A stretch of DNA of 38,444 bases, taken from positions 1-38,444 of IMG/VR virus record IMGVR_UViG_3300027865_000021; one strand, written 5' to 3'. The position numbers were made by a program, and so were the translations under genes. Source of the DNA: a virus. Shown in pieces: positions 37,383 to 38,444 of this stretch; within the stretch, counting starts at the first letter, position 1, and every line of letters begins with the position of its first letter. The notes under the pieces were generated by a model. The model was not told the DNA's origin, ran no database searches, and worked only from the letters and a program-made list of their open reading frames with translations.

Positions 37383-38444
37383 ATGGCCACAACCTCAATT
37401 GCACCAATTTACTCCGCGAGTATCGAGTTGACAGAGGGACCAAGATTTCAAGTATTCCCAGATCCTCAATCAACTAACTTTGACTATTTACAATCAGCTG
37501 ATGTTATTAGCCTAATTGCTGGTAAGGCCTTCTTTGTGAGGTTGACCATTACCAATTCAGGTGAAGCGGTTAATATCGGCGCTGGTAATCTACCTACTGC
37601 AGATATGTACATTGCAGCTGAGGGGGATGAATCCGCTGCCCCGCTTAAATTAGCTGGTAGGGCTGTCTCAGGTACAGTAGTCGATACAGATGCAGCTGGA
37701 GGCATTATCACCTTCCTATGCCCGTCAGATGCTATTATTCGCTACTATGCCACACAATTTGACGACCTCAAGACAGGTAGTTGTCGCATTTCCTTTGATT
37801 TGCGTAATGCCGCAGGTGAGGATATTCAATTTCACGATAATGTAAATATCGAGGATAATCAATTTAGTAACACAGGGGCCAACCCTCCGGCTGGATTTAC
37901 TTCAGTTATCCTAGCCCCGGCAAACACTCAGGAGATTCTAGGTACAAATGCTGGAATAACTCCATTAGCAGCTCATGGCTATACTGGTCAAACAGCAGAT
38001 ATCTTCTATGCATTTGAAGAACTTGGTGTTGATGGCGTTCGAGTTATCCCAACAGGTGAATTGAGAGCCTCGGTGGATCCAACAGATATTGCTGGCGTAG
38101 GCAATCAGGCTTATAATGATGCACGTTATTCACTTGCAGCTCACAATCACACAGGAGTTTACTCTCCAGTTGGTCATACACACCTAGCCGCAGATGTGAC
38201 TGACTTTCAATCTGCCGTCTCTGCAAATGCTTCTGTTGCTGCGAATACAAGTAAAGTCACCAATGCCACCCACACGGGCGATGTTACAGGCTCAACTGCC
38301 CTTACCATGGCAACAGTCAATTCAAATGTCGGCAGCTTCACCAATGCTGATGTAACTGTTGATGCAAAGGGTAGAATCACTGCCGCTGCTAATGGTATTG
38401 CAGGAGCAACCAATCTAAATGGATTGACTGATGTGACCCTCACT
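37383..38444 (+). CDS. Tail fibre, incomplete at the window end
   Basis: Open for 354 codons to the last base, so the C-terminus is missing. The N-terminal half is a beta domain (YYATQFDDLKTGSCRISFDL). The second half carries fibre motifs: NQAYNDARYSLAAHNHTGVY, GHTHLAADVTDFQSAV (two His-x-His sites) and the repeat-type ADVTVDAKGRITAAANG found in many fibre shafts. AAAGGAAAAAAT precedes ATG 37383. It is the third fibre-type gene in the window. Confidence 0.8.
   Translation, partial: MATTSIAPIYSASIELTEGPRFQVFPDPQSTNFDYLQSADVISLIAGKAFFVRLTITNSGEAVNIGAGNLPTADMYIAAEGDESAAPLKLAGRAVSGTVVDTDAAGGIITFLCPSDAIIRYYATQFDDLKTGSCRISFDLRNAAGEDIQFHDNVNIEDNQFSNTGANPPAGFTSVILAPANTQEILGTNAGITPLAAHGYTGQTADIFYAFEELGVDGVRVIPTGELRASVDPTDIAGVGNQAYNDARYSLAAHNHTGVYSPVGHTHLAADVTDFQSAVSANASVAANTSKVTNATHTGDVTGSTALTMATVNSNVGSFTNADVTVDAKGRITAAANGIAGATNLNGLTDVTLT

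Noticed and set aside
1-38444. CRISPR arrays, insertion sequences, integrase or attachment sites
   Set aside because: No regularly spaced repeats of CRISPR type, no transposase or recombinase motifs were seen on either strand; tRNA-like elements alone do not prove an attachment site.

Overview
The window is part of an AT-rich tailed bacteriophage genome (Caudoviricetes) with siphovirus-type morphogenesis. It has both terminase subunits, a portal, a scaffold-like protein, a major capsid protein, head-tail connectors, a major tail protein, a G/GT tail chaperone pair with an A AAA AAG slippery site, a tape measure, minor tail proteins and long collagen-like fibres. Shine-Dalgarno sequences (AAAGGAGA type) and sigma70-like -35/-10 pairs point to a bacterial host. 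The sequence does not identify the host further. No integrase, polymerase, helicase or clear holin is visible, so replication and most lysis functions lie outside the window or are unrecognised.

Layout. (1) 179-5177, plus strand: a tightly packed early-type operon of about 23 small genes. Recognisable ones are a lysozyme-like protein, a T7 gp0.7-like kinase-fold protein and two tandem zinc-ribbon paralogues. (2) 5178-5661: an AT-rich convergent gap with two pairs of direct repeats, each pair spaced 49 bp, a possible origin or regulatory site. (3) 14224 down to 5662, minus strand: accessory genes including a YopX-like protein, a dATP/dGTP diphosphohydrolase-like protein, a metallophosphoesterase with an N-terminal DNA-binding-like region, a lipoprotein trypsin-like protease with its own promoter and operator-like inverted repeat, and a DUF551-like protein. 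(4) 19141 down to 14357, minus strand: terS, terL, portal, a small coupled ORF, a tiny self-contained transcription unit and the scaffold-like gene. A four-half-site operator array separates this block from the accessory operon. (5) 19312-20647, plus strand: a strong promoter, a structured leader, one small zinc protein, then about 775 bp of noncoding DNA with two terminators, two degenerate tRNA-like elements and a predicted H-type pseudoknot. (6) 20648-38444, plus strand: the major capsid gene followed by virion-associated genes, fibres, connectors, tail genes and an incomplete fibre gene running off the end.

The packaging motor and scaffold are on the opposite strand from the capsid and tail genes, so the two halves of head assembly must be controlled by separate promoters. 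The noncoding block next to the capsid gene, the paired hairpins in front of the scaffold-like gene, and the operator array are the strongest candidates for undescribed regulatory biology. All function calls rest on motif recognition by eye; no database search was run.
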